The notes beneath the pieces were generated by a model, which was given only the letters and a program-made list of their open reading frames with translations, was not told the origin of the DNA and did not search any database. Source: an uncultured Clostridia bacterium (GTDB lineage: Bacteria > Bacillota > Clostridia > Oscillospirales > Ruminococcaceae). From it: a stretch of DNA of 6,020 nucleotides. Position numbers and translations under genes: made by a program. The stretch is from contig CANRPG010000127.1 in the NCBI GenBank assembly GCA_947632425.1, positions 1 to 6,020 on the forward strand, in the 5' to 3' direction. Position 1 is the stretch's first letter. Each line of letters starts with the position of its first letter. Shown here one piece after another: positions 1 to 5,329 of this stretch.

Positions 1-413
1 GTCACGCCGCGTTCTATCTCGTTCCACAGCCGCAAAAAGCTTGTGTATTCGCCCAGCAGTGCGGCATTCTGCGTTCTCAGCGTGGCTCTCAGTTCTCCTA
101 AATACTGCCCCACCTCGCGGTAAAGTATCACACTGTATCTTATAGTCGGGTTGTACTTGTATTTCAGCGCAGAAACTGCCGTCAGGTCGCCCTGATCGGT
201 AAGAAACCGAAACTCATCGCTGAACCGCTGCATCTGCCCCAGCATAAGCTCATACAGGTTTTTTATGCGCTGTTCGGGTGTCGTCATCGAAACGTACTGC
301 GCCAGTATCTGGTCAATAAGTCCGCTTCTGCTTTTGCCTTGCAGCTTTGCAATGCGGTCTATCCTGTCTATCACCTCGTCGGTAAGTATAAGACTATACA
401 TACTTTTGTTCAA
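1..413 (-). CDS. Ribbon-helix-helix (CopG/Arc-type) DNA-binding protein, C-terminus beyond the window
   Basis: Partial gene: 137 codons are visible and the frame is still open at base 1. I start it at the TTG at 413, because AAGGCGG (422-428) lies 8 nt upstream; the ATG four codons later (401) would be about 20 nt from that site. Residues 5-41 fit a ribbon-helix-helix domain: a short strand (YSLIL), helix A (VIDRIDRIAKLQ), the turn GKSRS, then helix B (GLIDQILAQYV). This fold binds DNA as a dimer through the strand. After residue 45 comes a charged, mostly helical region with many Gln, Arg and Tyr residues and no domain I recognise. It is longer than a typical small antitoxin of this fold, and no toxin partner is visible on the upstream side. 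Function beyond probable DNA binding is unknown. It has its own promoter and a dyad element at the predicted transcription start, which suggests autoregulation. Confidence 0.85.
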   Translation of the reverse strand, partial: MNKSMYSLILTDEVIDRIDRIAKLQGKSRSGLIDQILAQYVSMTTPEQRIKNLYELMLGQMQRFSDEFRFLTDQGDLTAVSALKYKYNPTIRYSVILYREVGQYLGELRATLRTQNAALLGEYTSFLRLWNEIERGV

Positions 414-421
414 AACTATCG

Positions 422-428
422 CCGCCTT
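422..428 (-). promoter_or_regulatory. Ribosome binding site deciding a TTG start
   Basis: The minus strand reads AAGGCGG here, one base from AAGGAGG, with 8 nt before the TTG at 413. It supports TTG rather than the downstream ATG at 401 as the start of the ribbon-helix-helix gene. The same AAGGCGG variant precedes rsmI. Confidence 0.65.
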
Positions 429-435
429 TGTCTGT

Positions 436-473
436 AACTTGATAAATTTGTTATATAACTTTTCTTACAAGTT
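436..473. promoter_or_regulatory. 38-bp nested dyad, candidate operator
   Basis: AACTTG (436-441) and CAAGTT (468-473) are perfect inverted arms. The 10-bp palindrome GTTATATAAC (450-459) shares their exact symmetry axis at 454.5. The 8-bp stretches between arms and core are mostly not symmetric (2 of 8 match). The element starts just after the -10 box and covers the predicted transcription start near 468, so a bound protein would block initiation. The ribbon-helix-helix protein encoded just downstream is the obvious candidate ligand, by inference only. Confidence 0.5.
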
Positions 474-474
474 T

Positions 475-503
475 ATGATAACACAGAAACAAGAGTTTGT
501 CAA
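475..503 (-). promoter_or_regulatory. Sigma-A-type promoter of the ribbon-helix-helix gene
   Basis: The minus strand carries a perfect -35 box TTGACA (498-503), a 17-bp spacer and a -10 box TATCAT (475-480). The start should fall near 468, giving a leader of about 55 nt before the TTG codon. Just upstream, 504-540 is almost all A and T with several A-runs, resembling an UP element. The promoter lies about 40 bp past the terminator of the preceding gene, so this gene is probably its own transcription unit. Confidence 0.8.
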
Positions 504-543
504 GAGCTTTTTGAAAATTTTTTTGATATTTTTTCTTGCAAAC

Positions 544-570
544 AAAAAAGACTCATAAATGAGCCTTTTT
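544..570 (-). terminator. Intrinsic terminator of the membrane-protein gene
   Basis: On the minus strand AAAAAGGCTCA and TGAGTCTTTTT form an 11-bp stem with one G-U pair around a TTTA loop, followed by a further T. The hairpin lies 10 bp after the TGA at 581. On the plus strand the wobble becomes an A-C mismatch, so the element is best read as serving the minus strand. Confidence 0.8.
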
Positions 571-580
571 ATTAAGCATA

Positions 581-1798
581 TCACTTTTCCACTCTCGGTT
601 TGTCGTACTTGTTTGAAACAAGCGTGCCGTTACACGGGCTGTAGATAAGGTCGCCGGTCACCATATCTATATATATGCAGCGCATCGTCAGACTGCCGGG
701 TTCGTCAAGCGAAAGCCGCCACATCGGTCGGTATTCGTCAGGGTCGGCTTCCTCGTTTTCTTCATCGCTGTCGGGAAAATCAGGCAGGGCGTAAACTATA
801 TTTATATCCGTAACAGCATTTGTAAAATACGGCGCAAACTCCACACTTGCGTGGCGCAGAGCAGAATCCAGCGTTATAAATTTGTCCTCAAGCTCGGTCT
901 TTTCTATGCCGCGGTCATATGTGTAGCAGAATATTTGGGTAACAACATCGGGGTGGGTAATTACCACATCTGCATAGGTTACAGCCATTTTTGCGCCGCC
1001 CACATCAGAAGTATCAGTCAGGTCAAATTCAACGCCGTCGGCGCACAAAGCAAACCTCACCAAAAACGACTGATGCTCGTCATATTCATTATTCAGAATA
1101 CACACTATAACAGGCTTTGTTTCGTATTGCTCCGCACACAGTGGCAGCACGCTGCCAAGAGTTTTCTGCGCAAATTCCAAAGCCTGTTTTGCGGTATAGT
1201 CTTCTCCTGCCAGATCGCCCACAACGCTCTCCAGTCCGTCATCATCGGCTGTGTATGCTTTTGCAGCATCATCTGCGAGCATTACATCGCCTGCTTCGTT
1301 TTGTATAATATCAGGTTCCCATATAAGGCAGCCGCCGCTGTTTTCCAGCTTTATATTGTAATTGTAATTTTCGTTGTCTGATTCTTCCGGGAAATACTGG
1401 CAGTCAAAACGTCCGGCACGGTATGTTACAATAGCTATCTTATCCGCATCAGGCTGCTCGCCGTTCATATATTTTGCAGTATCGATGAGCTTTTGTTTCA
1501 GCTGTTCTTCCGTTATGTGCTCTACAGAATTATCAACTCTCATAGTGTACAGCTTTTCGGGCGAGGGCAGTGAAACACTTTCGGGCAAGGTCATGTTATC
1601 ATATGTTTTGCCAAGAGCGTTCGGCGCTTCTGCCAGGACTTCTGCAAGCGTTTTGTATTCAAGCTTGCTCTGCTCTTCTGTCTTGCTCTTCTTATTTATA
1701 GCAACGGCAAGAACCACCGCAGTTATAACGGCTGCGATCATTACAAAAACAGCGCAGAGTATTATAACGCGCCGCGTGCGTTTATTTAGTTTTGCCAT
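581..1798 (-). CDS. Membrane-anchored extracytoplasmic protein of unknown function, PepSY/YycI-like C-terminus
   Basis: 405 residues from the ATG at 1798, chosen because AGAGGA sits 7 nt upstream. The open frame extends to a TTG at 1819, but that lies only about 9 nt from the predicted transcript start. Residues 1-10 are basic (KLNKRTRR), residues 11-34 form one strongly hydrophobic segment, and the remainder is acidic and soluble. This is an N-in, C-out anchor with no lipobox. Two segments share a layout: residues 200-260 and 307-386 each have a helix rich in Ala and Leu (TAKQALEFA; TLDSALRHA) followed by strands, and the second ends YRPMWRLSL then IYIDMVTGDLIY. The pattern W.l..., Y.D..TG..I is typical of PepSY and YycI-like extracytoplasmic domains. 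That likeness is weak, and I assign no function. An acidic linker (about 341-355) interrupts the last module. The gene has its own promoter and terminator, so it is monocistronic. Confidence 0.85.
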   Translation of the reverse strand: MAKLNKRTRRVIILCAVFVMIAAVITAVVLAVAINKKSKTEEQSKLEYKTLAEVLAEAPNALGKTYDNMTLPESVSLPSPEKLYTMRVDNSVEHITEEQLKQKLIDTAKYMNGEQPDADKIAIVTYRAGRFDCQYFPEESDNENYNYNIKLENSGGCLIWEPDIIQNEAGDVMLADDAAKAYTADDDGLESVVGDLAGEDYTAKQALEFAQKTLGSVLPLCAEQYETKPVIVCILNNEYDEHQSFLVRFALCADGVEFDLTDTSDVGGAKMAVTYADVVITHPDVVTQIFCYTYDRGIEKTELEDKFITLDSALRHASVEFAPYFTNAVTDINIVYALPDFPDSDEENEEADPDEYRPMWRLSLDEPGSLTMRCIYIDMVTGDLIYSPCNGTLVSNKYDKPRVEK

Positions 1799-1805
1799 AT
1801 TATCG

Positions 1806-1811
1806 TCCTCT
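1806..1811 (-). promoter_or_regulatory. Ribosome binding site fixing the ATG at 1798
   Basis: The minus strand reads AGAGGA with 7 nt before the ATG at 1798. This favours that ATG over the in-frame TTG at 1819, which would leave almost no leader downstream of the predicted transcription start. Confidence 0.7.
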
Positions 1812-1890
1812 TTCTGCAAAATTTTCCTGAATATATGATACTTCCTTTTATTCTATAAGTCAAGTGTATTTGGCTGTTATTTTGCAGAAA
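1811..1890. repeat. 12-bp inverted repeat bracketing a promoter
   Basis: TTTCTGCAAAAT (1811-1822) and ATTTTGCAGAAA (1879-1890) are perfect inverted copies. One arm lies just downstream of the predicted start near 1828 and touches the ribosome binding site; the other lies just upstream of the -35 box. The symmetry axis (1850.5) falls inside the promoter spacer. The arms are 68 bp apart centre to centre. A paired operator is possible, but no regulator can be named from the sequence. Confidence 0.45.
1835..1863 (-). promoter_or_regulatory. Sigma-A-type promoter of the membrane-protein gene
   Basis: The minus strand has -35 TTGACT (1858-1863), a 17-bp spacer and -10 TATCAT (1835-1840). The predicted start near 1828 gives a leader of about 30 nt to the ATG at 1798. 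It follows the hydE terminator by about 75 bp, so the downstream gene is transcribed separately from the operon before it. Confidence 0.8.
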
Positions 1891-1899
1891 AATGCTTTT

Positions 1900-1941
1900 T
1901 TGTGGCAATTGCACAAAATAAGGAAAATAATTTGTGCACAA
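1900..1941. promoter_or_regulatory. Two TTGTG/CACAA dyads
   Basis: TTGTGGCAATTGCACAA (1900-1916) has TTGTG and CACAA arms around CAATTG with one extra G. TTGTGCACAA (1932-1941) is a perfect 10-bp palindrome that runs into the A-run of the hydE terminator. They lie about 70 to 115 bp upstream of the predicted start of the membrane-protein gene. The half-sites recall those of Rex- and CRP/FNR-type regulators, but the spacing matches neither consensus exactly, so the assignment stays open. Confidence 0.3.
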
Positions 1942-1977
1942 AAAACCCCCGGGCTTAAGTGCAGGGCGGTGGTTTTT
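1940..1977 (-). terminator. Intrinsic terminator of the dus-rsmI-rimI-tsaD-hydE operon
   Basis: On the minus strand AAAAACC-A-CCG pairs with C-GG-G-GGTTTTT, with one A/G mismatch in the stem, and a run of six T ends the hairpin. The 5' arm begins inside the hydE TAA stop (1976-1978), so termination is immediate after translation ends. Confidence 0.7.
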
Positions 1978-3013
1978 ATTTATGATCTCCTCGTGAAAGA
2001 TCTATGTGATAGCCTATGCTTTCCATACGTTTGGCAAGGTCTTTAAGGGCATCTGCGCTTTCGCTGCCGGTAGAGATCTTGCCGTCGTAAAGCATATACT
2101 TTTTCCTTACCGACATAGGCGAAAGGTTGGGCATTATAACGTTCGCGCCAGCCAGTATGCCGCGCTCTCTGCCCGTGCCGCTTGCCGTGCCAAGAGCCGT
2201 TGTGGCAGGTATAAGCGCGTGCGGCAGCATAATTCTTGATAGAGAGAGCAAAAACACAGTCAGGTCAACGTTGCCGCTTTTTTCATTTGCAAACGGCGTG
2301 TCTTTGTGCGGTATGAACGGGCCTATTCCCACCATATGCGGCTTAAAAGTACCTAAGTATATCATATCTTCCGCCAAATGCTCAGCCGTCTGAAAAGGCG
2401 TGCCTACCATCATTCCCGCGCCCGTCTGGTAGCCAAGCTCTTTAAGCTGTGAGAGGCAGTTCATGCGGTTTTTAAGGCTCATGCTTTCGGGGTGAAGCTT
2501 TGAATAGTGCCATTCATTTGCCGTTTCGTGCCGCAGAAGATACCTGTCAGCCCCTGCCTCGCGGTAAGCTTTGTATTCCTCATAACTTTTCTCACCTATC
2601 GACAGCGTAACACAGCAGTCGGGATGAAGTTTTTTTATACTGCTGACAATGTCGCAGATCTCGCCGCAGGTGTAGTGAAGATCCTCCCCACCCTGCAAAA
2701 CAAACGTATGCAAACCAAGCTGACTGCCGTGCTCACAGCACTCCAGAATATCTTCTTTTGTAAGCCTGTAGCGTTCGCATTTAAGATTTGAGCGACGTAT
2801 ACCGCAGTAATAACAATCATTTTTGCAGTAGTTTGAAACTTCGATAAGACCTCTGATATACACCGATCTGCCGTAAATGCTTTGAGCTATGCCGCGCGCC
2901 TTTTGTGCTGCATACTGCGCATCTTTTTCGGTATATGAAGATATTAAAGATACAAATTCGTCCTTTTCCAAAAGCTGTTTTTCCAGCTTGTCAAGCAAAG
3001 ATTTATTGTCCAT
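1976..3013 (-). CDS. hydE: [FeFe]-hydrogenase H-cluster radical SAM maturase HydE
   Basis: 345 residues, a normal length for HydE. With HydF and HydG, HydE assembles the diiron subcluster of [FeFe] hydrogenase in the cytoplasm, acting on the iron-cysteine-CO-CN product of HydG. The radical SAM motif C-x3-C-x2-C is at C63, C67 and C70 (CKNDCYYCGIRR). HydE-type signatures follow: LQGGED (106-111), DRYLLRHETAN (156-166), GAGMMVGTPFQT (198-209), VGIGPFIPHKDTP (228-240), IPATTALGT (268-276) and GANVIMPN (289-296). These separate it from its relatives BioB and PylB. No cysteine follows C186, so the second, dispensable C-terminal cluster seen in Thermotoga HydE is absent. The start at 3013 has GGAGAG 7 nt upstream, encoded by the last two tsaD codons; the stop-to-start gap is 4 nt, so it is probably co-transcribed and coupled. 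It is the last gene of the operon. No hydF, hydG or hydrogenase gene is visible. Confidence 0.93.
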   Translation of the reverse strand: MDNKSLLDKLEKQLLEKDEFVSLISSYTEKDAQYAAQKARGIAQSIYGRSVYIRGLIEVSNYCKNDCYYCGIRRSNLKCERYRLTKEDILECCEHGSQLGLHTFVLQGGEDLHYTCGEICDIVSSIKKLHPDCCVTLSIGEKSYEEYKAYREAGADRYLLRHETANEWHYSKLHPESMSLKNRMNCLSQLKELGYQTGAGMMVGTPFQTAEHLAEDMIYLGTFKPHMVGIGPFIPHKDTPFANEKSGNVDLTVFLLSLSRIMLPHALIPATTALGTASGTGRERGILAGANVIMPNLSPMSVRKKYMLYDGKISTGSESADALKDLAKRMESIGYHIDLSRGDHK

Positions 3014-3017
3014 TTTA

Positions 3018-4037
3018 TTACTCTCCGTAAATGCTGTCAAGCGGCAGAGTTGCAATGCCATTCAAGCTCTCGTCTGCACGCCTGCCTGCAAGATGATCAT
3101 AATAAGCCTGGCAGCCTATCATAGCGGCATTGTCGCCGCAGTATTTAAGCTCAGGCAGATACAGCTTTATACCGCGCTCGCCGCAAGCCTTTTCCATAGC
3201 CGATCTCACGCCGCTGTTAGCAGAAACGCCTCCCACCACCGAAAGCTTTTTAAAACCGTATCTGTCGGCGGCAAGCATGGTTTTCTGCACAAGAATATCG
3301 CACACGGTCTTTTGGTAAGATGCCGCAATATCGCACTGTGAAAGCTCCTCGCCGCGCTGCTGTGCGTTATGAACGAGATTTACAACCGCAGTTTTTAGTC
3401 CCGAAAAAGAAAAGTCAAACTCTCTGCCTGCCACCTTCGGGTGAGGGAAAGAAAACGCTGTCGAGTCGCCTTTTTTTGCAGCTTCGTCAATATACTTTCC
3501 GCCGGGGTACTCAAAACCTATCATTCGCGCCGCCTTGTCAAGTGCCTCACCTGCCGCATCGTCGCGAGTTCTGCCCAGAACGGTGAACTTTGTGTAGTCC
3601 TCAACATGAACAATGTTCGTATTGCCGCCGCTTATTACAAGGCAAAGGTAGGGCGGCTTCAGATCGCTGTGAGAGATATAATTCGCCGCTATGTGCCCTG
3701 CTATGTGGTGCACAGGTATAAGCGGTTTGCCTGCCGCCATTGCAAGACCCTTTGCAAAACTTATGCCGACAAGCAGCGCCCCGATAAGCCCAGGTGCATA
3801 TGTTACAGCAACCGCATCAGTGTCATTAAGTGTACAGTTCGCATCTTCAAGAGCTTTTTGCGCCACTGCATAAATGCTCTCACTGTGCATGCGCGAGGCT
3901 ATCTCCGGCACAACGCCCCCATACAGCCTGTGCGCATCTATCTGCGTTGCCACAACGTTTGACAGTACCCTTGTACCGTCCTCTACCACCGCGCACGCGG
4001 TCTCGTCGCAAGAGCTTTCTATTGCAAGTATCTTCAT
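3018..4037 (-). CDS. tsaD: tRNA N6-threonylcarbamoyladenosine (t6A37) transferase TsaD
   Basis: 339 residues, full length for the Kae1/TsaD (YgjD, formerly Gcp) family. It transfers the threonylcarbamoyl group from TC-AMP to A37 of ANN-decoding tRNAs, working with TsaB and TsaE; TsaC makes TC-AMP. The ASKHA-type fold opens with ILAIESSCDETACAVV (3-18). The metal-binding HxxxH is H111 and H115 in VHHIAGHIAANY, and the third metal ligand is D302 in YCGDNAAMIG. Nucleotide-site motifs are SGGNT (136-140), FSFSGLKTA (209-217) and VVGGVSAN (267-274). The ATG at 4037 overlaps the rimI TGA in ATGA and has only a poor ribosome binding site, which points to translational coupling. The gene next to it is rimI, a common pairing, but tsaB, often in the same cluster, is not between them. 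Essential or near-essential in most bacteria. Confidence 0.97.
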   Translation of the reverse strand: MKILAIESSCDETACAVVEDGTRVLSNVVATQIDAHRLYGGVVPEIASRMHSESIYAVAQKALEDANCTLNDTDAVAVTYAPGLIGALLVGISFAKGLAMAAGKPLIPVHHIAGHIAANYISHSDLKPPYLCLVISGGNTNIVHVEDYTKFTVLGRTRDDAAGEALDKAARMIGFEYPGGKYIDEAAKKGDSTAFSFPHPKVAGREFDFSFSGLKTAVVNLVHNAQQRGEELSQCDIAASYQKTVCDILVQKTMLAADRYGFKKLSVVGGVSANSGVRSAMEKACGERGIKLYLPELKYCGDNAAMIGCQAYYDHLAGRRADESLNGIATLPLDSIYGE

Positions 4038-4492
4038 TTTATCACTACCCGTTTTAAGTATTTTGTCATAAGGTCGGCATCTTCTGTTGGCTTCTCGTAA
4101 AAGCCTCTGCGCGTGCCTACTTTTATATATCCCATGCTTTTATAGAGGCTTATCGCCGCTTCGTTGCTCTGCCGCACCTCGAGAGTTATAAACTCCGCCT
4201 CGTCGGTCGCACTGTTTTCAAGAGCCTGCATAAGCGCCCTGCCTATGCCCTTTCTGCGGTAAGCAGCCTTTACGCCGACGTTGTTTATATAGCACTCGCC
4301 CATGATCTCGCGCATATCCGCAAAGCCGACTACCTCTCCGCCTGCCTGCGCTACCAGAATAGTCGCGCTTTTGTTTTCCAGCTCGTCCGCAAAAGCCTGC
4401 TCGCTCCACGGCTGCGTGAAAAGCTCTTTTTCTATGGCTGCGACCTGAGGTATGTCATCTACCGTCATTTTTCTTACTACAAACTCACTCAT
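4034..4492 (-). CDS. rimI: GNAT N-terminal acetyltransferase RimI
   Basis: 152 residues from the ATG at 4492, supported by GGAG 7 nt upstream; longer in-frame starts would lie inside rsmI without need. The family acetylates protein N-termini, classically ribosomal protein S18, using acetyl-CoA. The acetyl-CoA loop is RRKGIGRAL (79-87). Residues E105 (in LEVR) and Y117 (in ISLYKSMGY) sit at the positions of the E. coli catalytic pair, with the same 12-residue spacing. The tail RRGFYEKPTEDADLM (128-142) is the usual RimI ending. It overlaps rsmI by 8 nt at its start and tsaD by 4 nt at its end. Its neighbour TsaD is a frequent partner of rimI in bacterial genomes. The exact substrate in Clostridia is less certain than in E. 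coli, so other N-terminal targets are possible. Confidence 0.93.
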   Translation of the reverse strand: MSEFVVRKMTVDDIPQVAAIEKELFTQPWSEQAFADELENKSATILVAQAGGEVVGFADMREIMGECYINNVGVKAAYRRKGIGRALMQALENSATDEAEFITLEVRQSNEAAISLYKSMGYIKVGTRRGFYEKPTEDADLMTKYLKRVVIK

Positions 4493-5327
4493 CGCTATTC
4501 TCCAGCAACGCGGCGTATATCTCGCTTTTTGAAAAGCCGCTTGTTTTTGCGGTATGTTTAGCCGCATCTGCCTTTTTCATGCCTTTGTCTACAAGCGCTT
4601 TCGCCTGCGCTATTGCATCATCCAGCGTTTCGGCTGCCACCCTTTCTTTGCAGCCTTCTATTATAAGAACATACTCGCCTTTCGGCAGTTCGTTTTCGTA
4701 ACGCTTGACCGCCTGAGCTATCGTAGTTCTTATCACCTGTTCGTGAATTTTCGTAAGCTCACGGCAAAGAGAAATTTTCCTGTCGCCGAAATATTTCAGC
4801 ATATCGTCAAGTGTAGCCCTCAGCTTGTGCGGCGCTTCGTAAAAAATAAGCGTGTCGGGAATGTTCGCGGCGTTTTCAAGCTGTTCAAACCGCGAGGGTC
4901 TGTTCATCGACAAAAAACCCTGAAACGAAAACCGCGAGGTGTCAAGTCCGCTTATCGCAAGCGCAGAAATTGCCGCGCTCGGGCCGGGCACTACCACTAC
5001 TTCAATGCCCATATCAGCGCAGTATCTCACCATTTCTTCGCCCGGGTCTGATATGCACGGCATACCTGCATCGGTGACAAGTGCGCAGTTCTCGCCTGCC
5101 ATTATCCTGTTCGCGACCGCCTCGCAGCTGGGCTTTTTGTTGTGCTCGTGGTGGCTGACCAGTGGCTTTTTTATCTCAAGATAATTTAAAAGTTTCGCAG
5201 TAACTCTCGTGTCCTCGGCGCACACAAAGTCGACCGCTTTCAGCGTTTCCACCGCGCGGTATGTAATGTCGCCAAGGTTGCCTATCGGCGTACCAACTAT
5301 ATAAAGCTTTGCCTTTTCGCTTTCCAT
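4485..5327 (-). CDS. rsmI: 16S rRNA (cytidine1402-2'-O)-methyltransferase RsmI
   Basis: 280 residues, the usual length. RsmI puts the 2'-O-methyl group on C1402 in the decoding centre of 16S rRNA, using S-adenosylmethionine. It has the tetrapyrrole-methylase-type fold: GTPIGNLGDIT (12-22), AEDTR (37-41), DAGMPCISDPG (86-96, where DAGTPxISDPG is the usual form), VPGPSA (113-118), FYEAPHK (162-168), RELTKIHE (189-196) and GEYVLIIEG (217-225). Residues from about 230 form the small helical C-terminal domain (KKADAAKHTAKTSGFSKSEIY) typical of the bacterial enzyme. The ATG at 5327 has AAGGCGG 5 nt upstream and starts 2 nt after the dus stop; its end overlaps rimI by 8 nt. Nothing is missing or unusual in the catalytic motifs. 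Confidence 0.97.
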   Translation of the reverse strand: MESEKAKLYIVGTPIGNLGDITYRAVETLKAVDFVCAEDTRVTAKLLNYLEIKKPLVSHHEHNKKPSCEAVANRIMAGENCALVTDAGMPCISDPGEEMVRYCADMGIEVVVVPGPSAAISALAISGLDTSRFSFQGFLSMNRPSRFEQLENAANIPDTLIFYEAPHKLRATLDDMLKYFGDRKISLCRELTKIHEQVIRTTIAQAVKRYENELPKGEYVLIIEGCKERVAAETLDDAIAQAKALVDKGMKKADAAKHTAKTSGFSKSEIYAALLENSDE

Positions 5328-5329
5328 GT

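Noticed and set aside
1..413. Antitoxin of a toxin-antitoxin pair
   Set aside because: The protein is longer than usual ribbon-helix-helix antitoxins. The side downstream, where a toxin would sit, is outside the window, and nothing toxin-like lies on the visible side.
265..558. Plus-strand open frame of 97 codons running from the ribbon-helix-helix gene into the intergenic region
   Set aside because: Its tail is only the AT-rich promoter and terminator region read as Phe/Leu/Lys, and its head is antisense to a supported gene.
851..1838. Plus-strand open frames of 176 and 154 codons opposite the membrane-protein gene
   Set aside because: They lie wholly antisense to a gene with promoter, ribosome binding site and terminator. 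Their products are rich in Cys, Ser and His without recognisable motifs.
1799..1975. Riboswitch or small RNA in the gap before the membrane-protein gene
   Set aside because: The predicted leader is only about 30 nt, and the remaining structure is explained by the hydE terminator, the promoter and short dyads.
3014..3061. A 16-residue N-terminal extension of HydE
   Set aside because: It would start deep inside tsaD without a good ribosome binding site. The ATG at 3013 has GGAGAG at proper spacing and gives the normal family length.
2889..3962. Plus-strand open frames of 150 and 173 codons opposite hydE and tsaD
   Set aside because: The opposite strand encodes proteins with complete family motifs. 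The plus-strand translations are compositionally odd, and I see no supporting ribosome binding sites or promoters.
4493..4567. A 25-residue N-terminal extension of RimI
   Set aside because: It overlaps rsmI in another frame. The ATG at 4492 has GGAG 7 nt upstream and starts directly at the GNAT domain.
4554..5051. Plus-strand open frame of 165 codons opposite rsmI
   Set aside because: It is a shadow of rsmI. The product is Arg/Phe/His-rich with no domain, as expected from antisense reading of this codon usage.
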